Assembly: GCA_017163975.1 (NCBI GenBank) | Contig: JAFFSR010000091.1 | Location: 248,001 to 312,000, forward strand | From: Anastatus disparis | Lineage: Eukaryota; Arthropoda; Insecta; Hymenoptera; Eupelmidae | Length of the DNA stretch: 64,000 bases | Direction of reading: 5' to 3' | Part shown: piece after piece, positions 59,220-64,000 of the stretch | How the letters are laid out: each line of letters begins with the position of its first letter | How positions within the stretch are numbered: position 1 is the first letter of the stretch | The notes under the pieces: model-generated | Told to the model about the DNA's origin: nothing | The model's input: only the letters and a program-made list of their open reading frames with translations | Database searches by the model: none | Program-made: the position numbers and the translations under genes

Positions 59220-62200
59220 TCTAACACATATGTAACGAACATAACATCCCACACAGCATGAAAGAATTTTGAAATAATTTCATGAAATATTTCAAAAAAT
59301 AATACGTTGAAATGATTCAAAAAAAATTAAAACGATAACCGTATTCTTTTAAAAAGAATTTATAAAATGATACACAGAAGGATTACAAAGTCATTACAAA
59401 AATAATATCGAAAAGAAATCAAAAGTTAGGATATGAAATATTACATAAATCCTTACTGAAAGGACTTTGAAAGGACTTTTTGTAAAAAAACAACAATCAA
59501 CTGAGAAATCTTCCGACGATTCTAAATATAAAATAATTAAGAAACATTTTTGGGATGATATAAGGTATTCTTTCACCAAATCATTTCAAGATTCTTTCAA
59601 AAAGCTTTCATGTAATAACTCATGCAATGTTTTAGTAAAGTCGGACAAAATCTTACATGAATCAATTTTGAAATCTTTTTAATATATTTCATGAAATAAC
59701 TTATAGTAAGAATAAAAGTTATTACACGAATCCTTACTGAAAGGATTTTGAAAAGACTTCTTGAAAGAGAACAAGAAACAACTTTGAAATCTTCCAATGA
59801 TTCCAAACACAAAATAATTCAGAAATATTTACGGATGATCTAAGGTTTTCTTTCACTAAATCATTTCAAGATACTTTCAAAAAGCATTCATGTAATAACT
59901 CATGCAATGTTTTAATAAAGTCGGATGAAATCTTACATGAATCAATTTTGAAATCTTTTTGAAATATTTCATTAAATAACTTATGATGAGAATAAAAGTT
60001 ATTACATGAATCCTTACTGAATGGAATTTGAAAAGACTTCTTGAAAGGGAACAAGAAATAACACAGAAATCTTCCGATAATTCTAATCATAGAATTATTT
60101 AAATTTTGTGGATTATCTAAAGTATTCTTTTACAAAATCATTTCAAAGTCCTTTCGAAAAGCTTTTGTGCAATATTTCATAGAAAATTGGCTGGACTCTC
60201 ACGAAAAATTCCCTGAGAACATGAAGTAATCTTGAAATAATTTCATGATTAATACGTTGAAATCATTTAGAAAGAACCTTAAAAGATAACAAGATTATTT
60301 TAAAAAGAATTTATGAAATAATAAATAAAAACATCATAGAGTAATTATAAAAGAATATCTTAAAAAACATATGTCATGATATGGAATATTACATGGAACC
60401 TTGCTGAAAAGACTTCGAAAGGACTTTTTGTAAGAGAACGAAAAACAACACAGAAATCTTCCGACGATTCCAATTATAAAATAATTTAGAAACATTTTCG
60501 GTATGATCAAATGTATTGTTTCACCAAATTATTTCAAGATACTTTCAAAAAGCTTTCATGTTATTACTTATGCAATGTTTTAGTAAAGTCGCACGAAATC
60601 TTACATAAAACTTTTTAAAATCTTTTTAAAATATCGCATGAAACAACTTATGATGATAATAAAAGTTATTACATAAATCCTTACTGAAAAGACTTAAAAA
60701 GGACTTCTTGAAAGAGAACAAGAAACAACTTTGAAATCTTCCGACGATTTCAAACACAAAATAATTTACCAATATTTTCGGGATGATCTGAGGTATTCTT
60801 TCATCAAATCATTTCAAGATACTTTCAGAAAGCATTTATGTAATGACTCATGCAATGTTCCAGTAATGTCGGACAAAATCTTACATGAATCAATTTTGAA
60901 ATCTTTTTAAAATATTTCATGAAATAAATTATGTTTAGAATAAAAGTTATTACATGAATCCTTGCTGAATAAACTTTGAAAAGACTTCTTGAAAGGGAAC
61001 AAGAAACAGCACAGAAATCTTCCGACAATTCCAATCATAAAATAATTTAGAAACATATTCGGGATAATTTAAAGTATTCTTGCACCAAATTATTTCAAGA
61101 TTCTTTTAAGGGGATGTAAAATGGACACTACACCTGTACTCATAAATATTCACTATCTTTACATCTTATTGCAAAATTTTCAATAAAAAAATGCATTAAC
61201 TTTTAGTATCTACCATGAAGATTATTTGGTTAAATTTTTAAATAAATTCATTCAATAGTTATTGAGAAATTTGGGTTCCAAAATTATTTATTAATATTTT
61301 TCAATTTTGTACAGAAATCCAAATATCTTAAAAACTAATGAATTAATTTATTTGAAAATTTATCTAAATAATCATCATGGTACATACTACAAGCTAATGC
61401 ATTTCTTTTCTGGAAATTCAGCAATGAAATGGAAAGGAAGCTAATATCTATAAGTACAGGTGTAGTGTCCGTTTTACATCTCCTTAAAAAGCTTTTATGT
61501 TATTACTCATGCGATGTTTTAGTAAAGACGCACGAAATCTTACATGAAACAATATGGAAATTTTTTTGAAATATTTCATGAAATAATTTATGGTGATAAT
61601 AAAAGTTATTACATGAATCCTTACTGAAAGGACTTCAAAAAGACTTCTTGAATGAGAACTAGAAACAACTCTAAAATCTTTAACGATTCCAAACACATAA
61701 TAATTTAGAAATATTTTCGGGATTGTCTAAAGTATTCTTTCACCAAATTATTTTAAGATTCTTTCAAAAAGCTTTCATGTTATCACTCATGCAATGTTTT
61801 AGTAAATTCGGACGAAATCTTACATGAATCGATTTTGAAATCTTTTTAAAATATTCCATGAAATAACTTATGATGAGAATAAAAGTTATTACATGAATCC
61901 TTACTGAGTGGACTTGGAAAAAGCTTCTTGAAAGGGAACAAGAAATAACACAGCAATCTTTCGACAATTCCAATTATAGAATTATTTTAAAAGATTTTGT
62001 GGATTATCTAAAGTATTCTTTTACAAAATTATTTTAAAGTCCTATCGAAAAGCTTTTATGCAATATTTCATAAAAACTTTTGCTGGACTTTCACGAAATA
62101 TTCCCTCACAGCATGAATTAATCTTGAAATAATTTCATGATTAATACGTTGAAATCATTTAGAAAGAACCTTAAAAGATAACGAGATTATTTTAAAAAGG

Positions 62201-62860
62201 ATTCATGAAATAATACATAGTAACGTCATAGAGTGATTACAAAATAATTTTTTGAAAAAAACAAATGTCATGATATAAAATTTTACATGAAACCTTGCTG
62301 AAAGACTTTGAAAGGACTTTTTGTAAGGAAACAAGAAACATCAGATAAATCTTTTTACGACTTCAATCATAGAATTATTTAAATATATTTTCGAGACAAT
62401 TTTTTTACAAAATCATTTCAAGATTCTTTTGGAAAGCTTTTATGCAATATTTCATAAAAACTTTTGGTAATAAAAATAAAATTATTCATTCAAAATTAAA
62501 ATTATAAGATCAAAACTAAAAATTCAAATCTTGAACTCGGATATAGAACGATTTACTCATCTAATCTCACAGTATGAATGAATCTTGAAATAATTTCAAG
62601 AAATATTTTATAAAATAATGCATTGAAATCATTCAATGCATTATTATAGAAAAGAACTTTAAAATAAACGAAACTTTTTGCTAAACAGTTTATAAAATAA
62701 TACATAAAAAAAATTAATAACGACTTCACAAAGATTACGAAAAAAAAAACAAAGTCAGAATATGAATTATTACATGGATCCATCCTGAATGGACTTTGAA
62801 AGGACTTTATGAAAGAAAACGTGAAACATAACAGAATCATTTTAAAATATTTTCAGTAAT
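59220..62860. repeat. Tandem repeat, period about 280 bp with occasional 390-bp units
   Basis: The landmark AAATCTTCCGACGATTC or a variant recurs near 59501, 59785, 60064, 60453, 60733, 61014, 61672, 61955 and 62345. Steps are about 280 or 390, plus one of 658 that contains the insertion at 61110-61483. Other shared words are TTACTGAAAGGACTT, AAAGCTTTCATGT and TGCAATGTTTTAGTAAA. About 70-codon minus frames occurring once per unit are artefacts of the repeat. Confidence 0.85.
61110..61483. mobile_element. TTAA fold-back element of a third family (374 bp)
   Basis: TTAA flanks it at 61106-61109 and 61484-61487. Ends are GGGGATGTAAAATGGACACT and its complement. Arms pair through AAATGCATTAACTTTTAG and ACAAGCTAATGCATTT. 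It splits one unit of the 280-bp repeat between GATTCTTT and AAAGCTTTTATG. Confidence 0.88.
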
Positions 62861-63229
62861 AGCTTATAATTTATCTGCTTGATGGCGGTTGTTTAATTTT
62901 ACGTTCTTTACTTTTCTTTTAGCGTTTACTGTCTTATTCTCGCAAGTGGTAAGAGTGCTTCTTGCTTCATATATAAGGAAAATAAGAATTTAAGATAGCA
63001 ACTAAATTGTTATGCGTGCGATGACTCTGTTATAATAACTGCGTTTTTAATAACTGTGTAACTATTATTTGTAATCTTATAAATAATTATATCATTATAT
63101 CCATTATATATAAACGTATTAATTCTAAATTGTTTCTTAAATAATACATGAAAGAATAAAGTTTCTACAGAATCCTTTTAACAGAAGATGTATGAAAAGA
63201 TTAATAACACAGCTCCACAAAAAAAAAGT
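62861..63229. other. No gene seen
   Basis: AT-rich unique sequence between two repeat regions. Confidence 0.5.
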
Positions 63230-63440
63230 GTCAAAACCCACGGACCAGAGCATGTACATCTTATGTTTTTGGGATGGCTGAATCCGAATCCGTGGTCCGT
63301 TTGACCCCATCACCTCAGGGTAAGGTCATTTGAAGGTCAAATCTACGAAATTAGTGGGAACCATATTTTATCAGTATATATTTATGTTTTCGGGGTTGCT
63401 GAATTCGAATCCGTGGTCCGTTTGACCCCATGACCTTAAA
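63230..63440. repeat. Direct repeat with GAATCCGTGGTCCGTTTGAC
   Basis: Two copies of GCTGAATYCGAATCCGTGG followed by TCCGTTTGACCCCATSACC lie at about 63275-63318 and 63401-63443, a spacing of 126 bases. Confidence 0.8.
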
Positions 63441-63527
63441 GTAATGGTTAATTTAAAAGCATGACGAAGCTGTCCGCCTTCTAATAATGTTTCCAATCCT
63501 AACTTATGAATAAACGATGCGTTTAAT

Positions 63528-64000
63528 CGAGTTTTTTTACTACAAAGAAAAAATTTGTAAGATTGAACTCTAGTGCGGACAACCCAAGAAATCCACTAAA
63601 ATATTATACATACAAAGTTATAATAAAAACTTTCAATGTATCGTATTTTAAGGTTAGGTTTATCGAGTTTAATATCTAATTTCCAATCAAAGCTCATAAA
63701 AAAATAACAAGTCTAAATGATTTTTTATTTTAACAAAAATTATTGTACTAATATAGCTTTAGTGCGGACAAGTCATTATATTTGTTTAATTTATGAATTT
63801 AAGACGGGGCCGAACTATCTGTCTTTGTCTAATAGCGTTTTTCATCATTTATGTAAACACTATCCGGTATAACAAGAAAAAAATAGCAGCCCCCGCTAGA
63901 TATTAGTATAATTAGTAAATTTTGTAATAACAACCAAATTTTTTACCGCATAGTTTTTTTACTACAAAGAAAAAATTTGTAAGATTGAACTCTAGTGCGG
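63528..64000. repeat. Direct repeat of about 420-bp period running off the window
   Basis: TTTTTTTACTACAAAGAAAA followed by GATTGAACTCTAGTGCGG occurs at 63530-63578 and again at 63953-64000. A related TTTAGTGCGGACAAG lies at about 63758. The second copy is cut by the window end. Confidence 0.8.
63803..63880. mobile_element. Diverged left half of the TTAA fold-back family
   Basis: TTAA at 63799-63802 precedes GACGGGGCCGAACTATCTGT and CTTTGTCTAAT, which align with the GAGCAGGCCGGATTCGCTGT and CTTGTCTAAT end of copies 1-3. No hairpin partner or right end was found. It lies inside the ~420-bp direct repeat. Confidence 0.5.

Noticed and set aside
59394..62840. Series of about 70-codon minus-strand frames
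   Set aside because: One per 280-bp repeat unit, with variable ends; they are a by-product of tandem repetition.

Overview
The window looks like AT-rich nuclear DNA of an arthropod, most likely an insect. The evidence is a set of short spliceosomal introns with GT..AG ends, an arthropod-style core promoter (TATA box plus TCAGT initiator), a Polinton/Maverick of the insect type, Helitron remnants, a 5S-rRNA-related SINE and many fold-back elements. Nothing identifies the species. I see no conserved single-copy host gene: almost every base that can be assigned belongs to a mobile element or to satellite-like DNA.

Layout. 1-9234 is the right-hand part of a Polinton/Maverick: packaging ATPase C-terminus, a DUF8207-like protein, a small coiled-coil or fibre-like protein, an integrase with a chromodomain-like end, then on the minus strand a small SSB-like protein and a protein-primed DNA polymerase B, and finally a divergent spliced gene. 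It is decaying: the integrase has a nonsense codon and lacks its N-terminal zinc domain, and the polymerase has two frame breaks. 9836-11220 is a well-formed six-exon minus-strand gene for a serine-rich protein with an internal exon-pair duplication and its own promoter. 11.5-13.4 kb holds ~310 bp tandem repeats, followed by a polypurine tract and a probable solo or 3' LTR (13394-13976). 13977-24970 is an approximately 9 kb array of a 15-bp unit (two blocks split by 1.8 kb of another AT-rich repeat), ending against a fragment that resembles retrotransposon gag. 26.5-28.9 kb is a second degenerate minisatellite.

28-64 kb is nested transposons: large palindromic fold-backs (28042-28459, 29644-30341, 31645-33703, 49469-50132, 57630-58263), a 4.3 kb element with ~720 bp terminal inverted repeats and a broken transposase (35222-39563), a Helitron helicase remnant ending at 48902, a tRNA/5S-like SINE (about 50985-51365), a second Helitron (51500-54980), minisatellites, and a 280-bp tandem repeat (59220-62860). 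One fold-back family with TTAA target duplications occurs in three full-length copies (37143-37527, 40589-40972, 52578-52971), one 48-bp internal-deletion copy and one diverged half. Two full copies interrupt other transposons' coding sequence exactly at TTAA, which orders the insertions in time.

Function. The only genes that still look able to make intact products are the small Polinton proteins, the spliced Polinton right-end gene and the serine-rich gene. The polymerase, integrase, Helitron and transposase genes are pseudogenes as read here.
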